NCBI GenBank assembly: GCA_947396885.1
Contig: OX377205.1
Span: 77,286,969-77,350,968, forward strand
Direction: 5' to 3'
Source: Heligmosomoides polygyrus polygyrus
Lineage: Eukaryota; Nematoda; Chromadorea; Rhabditida; Heligmosomidae
DNA: 64,000 nt
Position 1 is the stretch's first letter, and every line of letters begins with the position of its first letter. Under the pieces are notes generated by a model, which made no database searches, was not told the origin of the DNA, and saw nothing but the letters and a program-made list of their open reading frames with translations. The position numbers were made by a program, and so were the translations under genes. Below are positions 33,868 to 58,180 of the stretch, piece by piece.

Positions 33868-35347
33868 TTGACCGTTTAAACACTATTTTTCATCGCCAGT
33901 TACAATTCTGTGCAAAAATCGTTGAATATGTCCGTGTGATGAATGATGACAGACAAGCAGGCCGGCAGCAATCGTCGCTCGCTGGTTCTTGATGTTCATA
34001 ATATACATAATATGTGTATCGTTTCAATGCAGAGAAAATGAGAGTAAAGCAAATCCAGAACATTATGCCTTGTCGTTCGTTTGCCCAGTTATAAAGAAAT
34101 ACTCATTCATTTTGTAAACCAGTAATGGGGCTCTGTCGTTCTGGTTTTGGTTTGGATTTATAGGGCGGACAAGAATGTGAACATTTATCGCGTAGCACAT
34201 GAGTCCAGTCCAAAATCGGGTCATACAATTCTGAAACTTCAAGAAAGCTGTGCACCACATTTACGGAACGTAAAAACGTTTCACAATATTTTTAGAAATC
34301 TAGGCTTTTAGTATTTCTTGTTATTAAGGTAAACTGCAAAATGGTCCACCGCTATATCTCCAGGTTGAGAGACAACAGCTTTTCTCGAACAAAAGTGGGA
34401 AGAACTGTGAAGCAAAAATGAAGCTAACATCCAGAACATAGAGCGTACTTTTAAAAACAGATCCTATTGATGGTGAGCAAAACTGATCGGCCTTTCACAA
34501 ACATTCATGGTCAACAGCGGCCAGTTGTGTTTTAGAGTGCCATTCTTCTGCATTTCAGTAGACAATAGACAGTAGCCTGTCATAGGTTACTTTCTTCTTA
34601 ACAGTAGGACGATTATCTAAAAGTTTTCGACCCACTTCAGTTTGGTGATGCTGCAGATTTCCAAAAGCTTCATAACTCAACGAAAAATTCTTAAAAATTC
34701 CCGGTATTGTTTTACGGTAAGTGAGAAGAGCCAAGATTCTTTGGATATCTCTTTACCAGCCTCTATATGGCTGTAATGGAAATTTTTAACGAAATCTTTA
34801 CTACTATGGAATTATAGAATGTGCTTCCATTTCTCACACACTCTGCACCTGGCTTTAATGCAGCCCGGTCGACCTAGGAAAATGTGTGTTGGGAGAAAAG
34901 AGGTATGGTTTTGGTTGTTGGCATCGAATGGAATATGCATGTTGCACAGCACGAAGGGAGACATCTTACCATGAGTGGACTGAGCATAGCATGAAGAATT
35001 GAAGAATGCACTCAGTTTTGTGGATGCTTAGCTGTCATATCCTATAGGCAGACACTTCTGCAAAATGCTGCATAGACCCTTCTGCACTATTTCTCCAATT
35101 TTGGAGAGGGGTTTTCAGCCATCGATAGATTTTCGCTCGCTTAACCATGATTATTTTCCACACTATGAAACATGTTCACTAATTTGAGAAGGACACTGTC
35201 CTACAGTGCATATAACGTCCATATTGAACATACATAGATTGACTGATTGTCTTCACTGTGCCTCCGATAATATTTGCAGTGCCTATTTTTTGGCTGTGCA
35301 GGAGCCCTTCTATGTACAAAGCTTGGCATCGCTTTTGGAGCGGCTGC
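33868..35347. other. Intergenic upstream of cholinesterase A
   Basis: AT-rich, stops in all frames, no motif recognised. Any distal regulatory sequence of gene A would be here, but nothing is identifiable by eye. Confidence 0.4.
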
Positions 35348-35357
35348 TATATAAAAA
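35348..35357 (+). promoter_or_regulatory. TATA box of cholinesterase A
   Basis: TATATAAAAA ends 31 nt before the ATG at 35389. If used, the 5' UTR would be only a few bases long. Confidence 0.5.
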
Positions 35358-35388
35358 CATCGTGGAGAAATAGAACCGTACAACTAGC

Positions 35389-47639
<12,251 letters not shown>

Positions 47640-48515
47640 ACATGCTTAGCCTTGATCGTTTTCATAACTATCGCCGTCATGTCCACTCTTTTCCTGTGTT
47701 TGAGAGTGAAAGTGAAAATGAAGTAATCTCTTGGATTCCGTCGCTATCACACAACCAAAGCCGTGCCATTGATATGGTTTACTTAACCAAAAGCACTTTA
47801 CAAAGAATAACCTGACGGTGATAAGGGGATCATCAATTCCTCCTCACTCATCAATGACACCAACTTCAATGTGCTTACGGTGATGCTATGAAGCTGAACC
47901 TCCAAATGTCAAGAAAAGTGCAGAGTAGAGACCAGGCATCACTGAGGAAGTATGATACAGGGTGTCTCAAAAAATGTATACACTGTTTGAAAGTTGATAA
48001 CCTTGCTCACAGTAAAGGTACTCAAGGACTTAAGGGTTCAGTGAAAGCTTAAGAAAATAGAAACTCCACCAAATATGAGCCGTATGGATTGCGCCATGCA
48101 CTCCTCTGAAACCTTGCATTGTGCACTCGATTGATTGTGCTTCCCTTGAATAATTTTAGTTATAACTTCTTCACAAAGTAGCCGTGTCGATGAATTTGTG
48201 TTTCCTTTAAGGTTTAAAACTTAGAAACACACTGTGCCCTGCGAAAAATGCAAAAATGCGAAAAACACACTGTGGCTCGCGAAAAATCCTAAAAATTGCA
48301 GGTACTATTTGAAAACTTCTAACATTGCTGCTACTGAAGCTTTTAAAGATGTTTTATATTTATATGAAAGCACAGGAGAACGAGATTTGCGTGGCTTGCA
48401 AAAAGTTAAGATTGAGCCGTAACCCGGCATGAAACATTTCAGACTCGATTGATTGTTGGCATCAGCTTAGCAGGCTTGGTTTTTTCGCTTTTTGAGGCAC
48501 GACATTTTTGTCGTT
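47640..48515. other. Intergenic after cholinesterase A
   Basis: Probable 3' UTR of gene A at the left, but no clear AATAAA close to the stop. No further gene recognised. Confidence 0.4.
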
Positions 48516-50775
48516 ATTTATTTATTTATTTATTTATTTATTCATGTGCTGCAAATCACCTGTATCACTTGCATCACCTGTCGTCCCGTTGATCATCGAC
48601 TTGATCGAGCGGGCGCCAGCATTCTCCATTTGTCCCTCTCGCGTGCCAGAGTGCTCTAATGAATCCTCCTCGCTCGAGGGACACGAAGAGCGTCATATCG
48701 GTCGTTCAGGCTTTCACGAAGAAGTCCGACCAACGCGTTGGTGGGCGTCCCGGTGTTCTCTTGACATCCCGCGGAATCCAGTCGGTGACGGCTCTCGTCT
48801 AGCGGGTGTCTGCGAGCGCATTACGTGGCCGGCTCACCTAATTTTCGAAACAGCATCCGGTCCCGACAGGATCAGACCCGAACACCTGAAGAGTCTCCCG
48901 CCAGGAAGAACAGTGGAGTCGAATAGGTGGGCACGGAGTCGGACGTTCTTCGTCTTCTTCGCGACTTCTTCGACGCTCTTGGAAGCTCCCAAGACGCTCG
49001 TTTCCTCCTACTCAGGTCTGGCGCTAGGTCTTTGGCCATATTGACTTCGCGACCCAGATACACGCAGCTGGAGCATTCGGAGATGTTCGTTCTGTCGAGC
49101 GAGAATGGGGCATCAGAAACTTGTCCGTTCCTCGTGAACGTCGTCTTCGTAAGATTCAGCTGCAGTCCAACATTCCCACATACACGATCGAAGTCGGCCA
49201 GCATTCGCTCCGCCTGGCTGACGCTCGGTGTTATGAGCACAATGTCGTCCGCGAAGCGATGATGGTGCAGTTGCCGGCTGTCGACCTTTACTCCCATGTC
49301 TTCCCATTCTATTAGTGGGAGTGGGCAAAAGTAATGAGACACTCCATGCCGTGTCCATATATCTCGTAACTGCAGTCTGGTTTCGTGCTTATTGTATTTG
49401 TATGTTTGTGTGCTACTTACTGAAGACCACCTGAGAAGTTATCACTTCTGCCCTTTCCATGCCGAAACCCCAGCCTGACGAGCCGACCTGTGTCGCACAA
49501 ATCTCTCCAGATTCCCAATCCGAGCACCCTGGACTTAATCTTAACGCAGGATGAAAAGTACGTCTTCTACATTAACCCTGCCAAGCAGCCAGTCTGGGTG
49601 AGGCTTGTTGACCCGTTACCGACCTTCGTTCGGCGAAATGTTCACGGCGAGAAGCACCTTCAGAGTATTTGGGTCTGCGCCCATGGACCGGTATACTGGA
49701 AGCTGTTTACCAAAAGCACGACGATGGACTCCAAGGCCATGGTAAACGAAATAGAAGAGATGGACCTGCGACTCGCATTTATTCAGTCGCAGCGCGTCAA
49801 GGAGGTCCTCCTCTTCGACAACGCCGCACCCCATCGGGAACAAGTGACCACGGATAAGCTTGCCTAGCTGGGCTACGTGCACATGCTTTACCCACCGTAT
49901 TCGCGGACATCTCTCCATGCGACAACCACCACTTCTTGGGCCTACGGGACTTCCTGGTCGGAAGGGACACAAGAACCCAAGCAGTCTCTGACAACCATAT
50001 CGAGCAGTTGATCAACACCAGGCCCAAGCGGTTCTGGAAGGATGGGATCAGGAAGTTGGCTGAGCGATGGCAGCAATTGACCTTAATGGCATACACATTC
50101 CTCAGCATCTTTGATTTGTAATTGAGTTATAAAGAGATCAAGAATTTTTTTCAATTTGTCTCATTACTTTTGGCCCCACCTAATAGTTCGCGCATGACGT
50201 TTTCGAGGGCGGCGCTGAAGAGCTTCGGGGATACGGTATCCCCCTGCCGAACCCCTCTCTTTACGTCGATGAGGACGTCGTTGTAGAATGGTGAGGTTTT
50301 GGTCGTGAATCCACTGTACAGTTCTCGAAAGACTCTGATGTACTGAGTAGGAACACCCTGAGTGAACAGGGCGTCGATGAGGGCTTCAGTTTCGAAGGAG
50401 TCGAATGCCTTCTTCAGGTCGATGAACGTAAGGCACAGCGGCAGCTTGTACTCTCGATGAGTTTTGTAATGGTGTGTATGTGGTCGATCGTGCTGAATCC
50501 TCTCCGAAATCCTGCTTGTTCGCATGGGTGTTCTTCGTCCGGCGTTCTGCTGATCCTATTCAGGATAACTCGAGTGAACAGCTTGTAAACTACGGACAGC
50601 AGGCCGATCGGGCGATAGTTGCCAATGTCGTGCACGTCTCCCTTCTTGTACAGCAAGACGGTCTCGCTGGTCTTCCACTGAGATGGAACATTGCCCTCCG
50701 ACAGGTAACGTGTGAAGAGCCGCGCCAGGGTGTTGATGGGCGTTGGCGGGAGGCTCTTCAGGTGTGGATTTTTTC
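48516..50775 (-). mobile_element. Rearranged RTE copy, split by a mariner
   Basis: Minus-strand copy of the same RTE family as 42.9-46.5 kb. The A-rich tail (TTTA repeats on the plus strand) is at about 48516-48541. The C-terminal end occupies 48559-48845. About 60 nt from the RT start (48846-48905, GGTCCCGACAGGATCAG) lies in the opposite orientation. RT sequence follows at 48906-49311 and continues at 50184-50775 (TLYKKGDVHDIG-like, then KRGVRQGDTVSPKLF). The mariner at 49312-50183 interrupts it. The reverse transcriptase core in this copy keeps Y and R codons where the 43.5-46.5 kb copy has stops. Confidence 0.88.
49312..50183 (+). mobile_element. Mariner element, internally deleted, inserted at TA
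   Basis: 872 bp with terminal repeats TTAGTGGGAGTGGGCAAAAG on the left and TTAGGTGGGGCCAAAAGT as the inverse of the right end, both continuing AATGAGAC. It is flanked by TA at 49310-49311 and 50184-50185. The transposase catalytic half is on the plus strand: LTQDEKYVFYINPAKQPVWV, then EVLLFDNAAPHREQ, then after a frameshift near 49905 CDNHHFLGLRDFLVGR, giving a DD34D-like set, and the C-terminus RFWKDGIRKLAERWQQ. The N-terminal DNA-binding half is missing. A relation to the hookworm mariner called bandit is possible but not tested. Confidence 0.9.
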
Positions 50776-51444
50776 AATGATGCACTCTGGCACGCGACAG
50801 AGACGAATAGAGACGCTTCAGGGGCCTGCGATGACGAACGGAACGATGAGTGATACAGTGGATATAAATGGATAATGGTAAAGGATAAAAGACGGCGTTA
50901 CTCAAAAAGAAACAGCATTGGAATCATGAAGAGTTGATTAGTCAGCTGCCCTTCAACAAGCGGCTGTACAGGTCTGTGTCGCAGGCACTGGGCTGGGAGT
51001 AAAAACGCAAACTAACTGCTGAATTCACAAGAAACTACGTGGCCATCTGGAGCGAACTGAATCGGCTCCATTGCGGATTCGACTAAGTAAATCTCTGTGT
51101 GTTCAACAACTTTATTGAGTAATAGCTGGAGTTGATGGGCTAACTTGGTCGTCGGGAAAGGCATTATAAATCAAACCACGGCCGGGAAAATTTTTTCTCG
51201 TTGAAATAAGAAGGGTTGTTCTTACTATAAGTTCTATGATAGACCTAAAAATTGACGAAGTCAATACGTAAAAAAAGCAACACCTATATTCTTATAGATC
51301 AACTCCTCTTCTTCCAAATGGTATGCAACATTATTTAAAAGACCTTCGACAGATTTGGAGTAAGATGTGAAAAATGGCTGAGACATGGTTCCTACCTAAA
51401 AAAACAAAGAGCACAAGCATAAATGAATGTACTGTAATAAATAT
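50776..51444. other. Repeat scraps, otherwise empty
   Basis: Near 50782-50815 there is a plus-strand scrap of the RTE C-terminus (GCACTCTGGCACGCGACAGA). At 50877-50905 there is the inverse of the SINE family 1 end (GGTAAAGGATAAAAGACGGC). No gene follows. Confidence 0.5.
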
Positions 51445-52992
51445 ATATATATACACATTTAATGCTAGCTTCATGTTAGGCGAGGTTCCTGCTCGTTGGA
51501 AGCATGCGTTCGTTACTCCGATACCCAAGAAAGTGCCCTACAATCTAGTTACCAATTATCGCCCCATAAGTATCACATCCGTTTTTGCAAGAGTTTTTGA
51601 AAGGAAACTCAAGGCTATCCTCGTCAACTATCTTGAGTCAAATTCTCTAATTTCCAAAAACCAGCATGGTTTTCGCAGCGGTAGGTCAACGGAAACTTAA
51701 ATGCTGTCAGCGTTAAATGATTGGACAGAGGCGCTCGATCAAAAAATAAACGTAGACGTCGTTTATTTCGATTTTATGAAAGCTTTTGATAAGGTTCCAT
51801 TAAACAAGCTGATCTACCTACTGGCGAAAATCGGTGTTCATCCAAGGATAATTAAGTGTATAAAAACTTCATAAACGACAGATCCTTTCAGGTCAGAGTT
51901 AATGAGTCATATTCTGAATCCATTCCAGTTATCAGTGGAGTCCCCAAGGAGGCGTACTCTCACCAATTCTTTTTATCATTTACACTTCCACGATTCCCTC
52001 TCTGGTTGATGAGTATGGTGTCACCTGCAAAATGTTTGCTGATGACATAAAAATATACAGAAACATCGTTGAGAAGGAAGATCACGCTGCCCTCCAGTCC
52101 GCAATAGATGCTATTGCGGATTGGTCAAGGATGTGTGAGCTTCCGTTATCAGGTGAAAAAACCAAAGTGCTTCATCTTGGACAACAACACAACAGAAACT
52201 CTTATTGCCTTGGTGAACAGCAACTCAATAGCACACTTTCTTTACGCGATCTAGGATTTATTGCAGACACTAAACTTTCCTTCAGTCAGCACTGTGAACT
52301 TGCGGCTAAGAGAGCTGAAAGAGTTGTGCATAATATATTTAAGTCTCTGAAAACGAATTCAATAGTTCATTTATTAGCCGCGTACAAGACCTACGTGAAG
52401 CCCATGCTAGAGCATGGTACTACAGTATATAGCCCTACTACTAAGAGAGAAATCGCCAGGTTGGAATCCGTGCAAAACAGTTTTACAAGAAAGCTTTGGA
52501 TCAGAGTGCATGGGTGTGATTATAACAGCATTCCTCCGGCGCCTGGAAGGAACAAGTTCTTCAATTTACGCACTCTTGCTTGTCGCCGAAGAAAGTTCGA
52601 TTTGCCAACGGTTTATAAGATGATAAATGCATAGTGGGTCTTCCCCTTAACGAATTCTATTCAATATCCCATTCCAACACAAGAGGTGGCCAATGGAAGA
52701 TCCTAGTTCCTAGAGATAGTAGCAATATAAGATCTTCTTTTTTCACAAATCGAGCTGGCAATGAAATCCTGAAATTCTCGAAGAGAAACGGCTTACCAAA
52801 TTCTATAAGACAATGCAAAACTCTCATTGACAGGATCTGCAGGAAGTTTCTTAGCAGTTTGGTTTGATCGATTTTGTTGTTGTACTAATTGCTTCTCGTG
52901 TTTACTGGTCATATTCACTGTGTTCTGTGTTGATTTTTGGTGTTGTATTCTTTTTGCGTGGATTACCACGTACAATAAATAAATAAATAAAT
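51445..52992 (+). mobile_element. CR1-like non-LTR retrotransposon, 5'-truncated
   Basis: Reverse transcriptase: LGEVPARWKHAFVTPIPKK, TNYRPISITSVFARVFERK, QHGFRSGRSTET, NVDVVYFDFMKAFDKVPLNK (motif A), a frameshifted SGVPQ region near 51935, then CKMFADDIKIYRNI (motif C). A long intact C-terminal frame to 52634 includes LRDLGFIADTKLSFSQHCEL and NSFTRKLWIRV. Further frames run to about 52867, then an AATAAATAAATAAATA tail ends it. A stop after GRSTET and the frame changes show it is dead. It belongs to the same clade as 29.2-32.0 kb, but to another subfamily. Confidence 0.9.
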
Positions 52993-53984
52993 ATGTATAT
53001 ATAACTGTAATAGAATAAATATAATACGAAACTGTGAAACTACACGGATACACATATTCTATCTGAGCGCTTTGGAATTCGAGCACCTGAATAATCATTT
53101 GGTCTTCCAGTTGGAGAGTTCCGCCTTCTACAATTTAAGACAGAATCTATGTTTGCTGTCATAGCTCATCCAATGCTTTTCGTTCAGCTTAAATCTACTT
53201 TACAAAAGGCACTCGATCTACTTTATGTCAAGGAAGACTGAGTTTTGCCGTTCCGTCCAAGAGCATTGCAGACAACTTCGACCGTTAAGTTTCCCTTCAG
53301 GTAACTTTTTAAAACGTCAAGATGAAACGTCCACTCAAGGAGTTTTCAAACAGCTTTCGGGCGTTTTTGAACTGTGGAAAAGGGAAAACGCGGCGCCGAT
53401 CACCCGTAAAGCATTTCGATTCGGTTTCGAGAGAGCTCACAGAGAAGACATAAACAACATGAGCCAAAGTTTTGTTGCTACAGTCGCTTTAAATCAACCA
53501 CCAATCACTCAGCCACTAGCTTTGTTGACTGTGAATTAGAACTTATGTAAGCCTTTGCATTTCAGGTATGCTCTATCAATGCGAGTGGACTGAAGTAAGA
53601 AGTTGGTAGGGTTTTGTAAATCCTCTGACGAGTTTTACTTTACATCCGGTTCTTTGCTCACAGCATCGGGAAAATATTTTTAAAGCATGACACTCGTAAA
53701 CGTTTCTGTCAACCTTTCAGTAAAAAATCACCAAACATGGAAGCAGGCCAAATAACCCTTCAAAAAACAGTGAAGAACACATAGCAGTGAATTTCTCTAG
53801 TCACATGCTAAATGTGGATCTAGTTTGAGGCATGATCGATTAGCTGTTCAAACAACCAGATCCCCAGTAGGACGCACTCGACTATGACGAAATGTTTTTT
53901 CTCTACTGTTGACATAAATACGAAAGATGTACCGTCACGCTTTCATAAAACGGCATCGGAGCGGTGATCTGCGGCTAGGCTACC
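52993..53984. other. Region upstream of cholinesterase B
   Basis: No gene recognised. Unlike gene A, I see no TATA box within 60 nt of the ATG at 53985. Confidence 0.4.
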
Positions 53985-55735
53985 ATGCTACAACCCTCAC
54001 TTCTGCTGATCCTGTCCATACCAGTGTTCGGTAAAATAGTCACCATAGATAGCGATCCTGTGGTTAAAACGTCACTTGGAGATATACGTGGAGTATTCAA
54101 TGCGAGTTTAAGAGCTTCTGTCAAATTTTTGACTCTGGATTTCAAAGAAAAGTGTCATTTTCAGAGCACTGAAAGCGGTACAGTGCGGGCTTTCCTTGGA
54201 GTTCCCTACGCCCATGCACCGGTGAAGGATCGTCGCTTTAAAGTTCCCAAAATTCTAACTGAGAAATGGGAGAGTGAGTGCCATTCTCGTGTCGTCTCTG
54301 TAAATACTCGCTCCCAATAAAAAAACAGATCCATCGAGCATTAAGCACGAGAAGATGCCCCCCCCCCTCTCCTTCTTCACCGTGTTCAGCTGAATACACT
54401 GAAATGGAGGGCACTGTTCCTACTGTAATAGCGATAGCATTGTAGGCGAAAATATTACTACCTCCCCCCTCCCCCACACCACATCCACACTTGTGGCAAT
54501 GCTTCACGCGACAGGTGCGAAAACGCACGAGAAGCCTCCGGTCTCTCAGCCACTCCTTCACACTCTATTTCCAAGGGTAAAGGGTAGAGTTAGGCAGATG
54601 CACAGATCGGCAGCGCGACAGAAGGTACACCCGCGGGTAGGTGTAGGTGAGCAAGGGGGATGAGAGGAAGATCGCACGCCCCCCAGCCGGGGGCGGGTGT
54701 ACCTCCTGACCGTCCTCAGTACAGATCTACCTCCCAAAGTGAGATGCACAGAAGCTGGTATTCAAGTTCTTACAACACGAGCCTAAAAAGTGAGTCACTG
54801 GCACTTAGCGGTGTTTTTTCCAATTACGTGCCTAATTTGCTCACCTTAAAAGGCGAAGAAGGGCGTTTGCCTGCCAAACATCATCCACATAGTGCAGGAT
54901 AAGTTATGGGAAGAACCTACGTTAGAAGTCGTAGAAGTTTTGAAGTCATAGAATTAGAGCACTACCGAACCGCAGCATAACAGAAGACTTGATAACACCT
55001 CACCTATGTTCTAGCTAACAAGCGAACTAACACCTACAGAATTCTGTCTAACCGTCTTATTTTTTAGAAGAAATCGAGGCCAAACGCATGGCTAGTACAT
55101 GCTACCAAACGCCGGACTCCAGCTTTCCAGGATTCTTTGGCTCGGAAATGTGGAACCCTCCCACGGTGCTGAGACTTCTCACTTTTAACGCATCATGATG
55201 AATTGACATCTGAAACAAAAATATTAATTTCTATTAAGGCGCTCAGCGAGAACTGTCTAAACCTGAACATCTGGGTTTCCGAAAACCCCAACGGCAACGT
55301 TCTCGTGTGGATCTTTGGAGGAGGTGAGGAGCTTCCAATAGAAGGAAGGACTACGATTTCTAAAGAACTTAACCATATTACCTCTCTAGAATACTGTTCT
55401 TAAAACATCAGCGGTCCTCGTACAAGTACAGCCATTATAACATTTCCAGGTTTCTTCAGCGGCTCCCCATCGTTGAGGATTTACGATGGATCTGTCTTGG
55501 CCGCAACAACCAGAGCAATCGTGGTTAACATAAACTATCGGTATGTGTGAATTCAATCCACTTTATGCAAGCTCTATATGTGCACTACTAGGGTGGGACC
55601 GTTCGGATTCCTGTATCTCGGCGACGAGTCTCCAGCACCTGGTAACATGGGTCTGTTGGATCAGCAAGCAGCTCTAAAATGGATAAACAAGCACATTTGC
55701 GAGCGAAGATTCGAATGGAAGGAATAGATAGATAA

Positions 55736-55918
<183 letters not shown>

Positions 55919-56187
55919 TAGCTTTAAGCTGATCTGCAACTATTCAGAGCGGATCAATCACACATCCGTGGGCAACAATGGCACCAGAAGTGATGTTAGA
56001 AACCTCCCTGCGGTTGGCGAAGGATCTAAATTGCACTGACAGCACTGACGCAGTCTCCATACACGAATGTCTTACCAAGTTGTCCGCTGAGGAAATACAG
56101 GTAGCAGAGAACTAGCCAACCCTGATAATCCTTCTGTCATTTCGTAAAATGAACGGTATACCTTTAGAGGACTTTAAACTCAGAAAC

Positions 56188-56480
56188 GGGGCGCGTGGAG
56201 CGCAGTCGGACGAGGCGCCGGCTGTCGTCTGCACCCGATACCAGGTTCCTGGTTCGGAATTCCCGCCTAGGCTAACCAAACCTTCCATCCCTCCGGGGTC
56301 GGTGAATTGGTACCAGACTTGTCTGGGAAGGATAAGGCGCTGACTTGTTCATCGGCTGGCCACCGCAAGTCATTGTATGGCCAATTACACATTCAACTCG
56401 CCTCCACGACATCCCGTAGATGTAGAATGCGTGGCGCATCCCAAAGAGGATTGAATAACGCCAACCTTTATCCTTATCCT
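56188..56480 (+). repeat. tRNA-derived SINE (family 1)
   Basis: Head GGGGCGCGTGGAGCGCAGTC, then CCAGGTTCCTGGTTCGG, body CCTTCCATCCCTCCGGGGTC, end GCGTGGCGCATCCCAAAGA and CCTTTATCC. The best-preserved copy in the window. It lies in intron 8 of cholinesterase B. Confidence 0.8.
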
Positions 56481-56487
56481 GAACTCA

Positions 56488-56690
56488 GAAACCACCTCTC
56501 ACTCTCTTCAACCAAAGCCGATTCTGTTTACCAAATATTTGCGAATGTGCAACGCACCTAGAAATTTTCGTTGCAGTAAAACTCAGATTTTTTGCTCGAA
56601 AAAATAAGGGCGAGCATTGCTTGGACCAAGGGCCCTGCCTCGACGTTGACGAAAATAATGCTATGCCTTGAGAGATTTAAACGAACAAGA
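56488..56690 (+). repeat. Dispersed repeat, copy 1 (intron 8 of gene B)
   Basis: Shares block order with 61185-61385: GCCGATTCTGTTTACCAAAT, AATGTGCAACGCACCTAGA, AAAACTCAG, ATAAGGGCGAGCA, then CCTTGAGAG. Diverged, non-coding. Confidence 0.6.
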
Positions 56691-58048
56691 AATAACCAAC
56701 CTACTCTAAAGAATTCATTTATATTATTGGGGATACAATGGCACACCATTTTCTTCGTGCAGGTTTGTGTCCAAAATGTTTGTCACAGCAAAAAGTTTTG
56801 TGCCAATACTTCGTAATTGTTATTGTTTAAGGGCCAGAACGACGCCAACTGGCCAAGCCATGTATTATTATTCCCATTTGTCCCCATAAGAAAGGACAAG
56901 CATTTTTTCAAGGTATAGTTGTGAGGCTTGTCTTCTACACCGCTAGGATACCTCTCTATTTATCTTGAATTTCTTTCAGGGAAATGTATACGATCGCCTA
57001 TCTTGAGGAGACATGAAGAAGGACGTCTCTGTGATAATAGGAGCAGTGAAAGATGAAGGAACATTCTGGCTGCCTTACTATTTTAGCGGAAGTGGATTTG
57101 TTTTCGATCCTAACGTGGAAGCGAATTCTCAGTCGAACGCTTCTCCTAATGAGTGAGTTGAACACCAGCGGGCCCAATCCCCCATGAGCAGTTTTCTTCA
57201 GGAAACAGTACGAGGACTCGATACGCTCGCTCATGACATACTTTGGAAACTCCAGTGAGGCCGAGAAAATATTCGTAGAAACCTACAAAACTCTATCCAG
57301 TGAAGATGAAGAAGCGTGAGTTGAAATTCTAGGAAGGGGTCGAAAACAACTGAGCAGGCATAAACACAGGTTGCTTCACTTGGAAGATCCTTATAATGGA
57401 AGAAAATCCTCCAAACTAATGACTTTTGCATCTCGAGATGAAGATTTTCTTTATCAGGTTATTTCAATAGAGTGGGTTTCAGCTTCTCCGTTGACCTAAT
57501 TCAGATTTATTTTGGAGTCCATCGTTTAGCTACTGAGCCGTCAACGCGTAGTAACTCTTACAGAAAACGCGATCATGGTTGCTTCCTGATCGTTGAACGC
57601 GTGCTCAATGAAAAGTAGTTGAACAAGAGCAGCAACTTGGTTTTTCATTTACGCAAAGAGTAAAACTGTGCTCGAAGCTATAGTCCTTTCCTTTGTCGTA
57701 TTGTCCAGTTTATTGTTGCGAGTTTGTTGCTTGTGGTAAAAAAATAACGCGTAGGAGTTTTGGAGGCCTTGTCTCCTCGACTTCTTTATAACCTAACATA
57801 AGTAGGGTTAAAGAAAGAGTGAGCGAAATCCCCATTACCTTCTTGGGTGAAATAAGAAGACCATTCTGTAAAATTTAATTTTTCAGGATGGCGTGGCCCA
57901 GCTAGTTGGAGATTTGTTTTTCACGTGCAGTGTGAAGGAATACGCTGACAATCTGCTGAGCCAAATAAACGGCGACGTATACACATACTATTTCACGAAG
58001 AGGTTCGCTGTTCTTTGTTGTTCATGGTTCTAAGTCCATCAGATGTAA

Positions 58049-58180
<132 letters not shown>

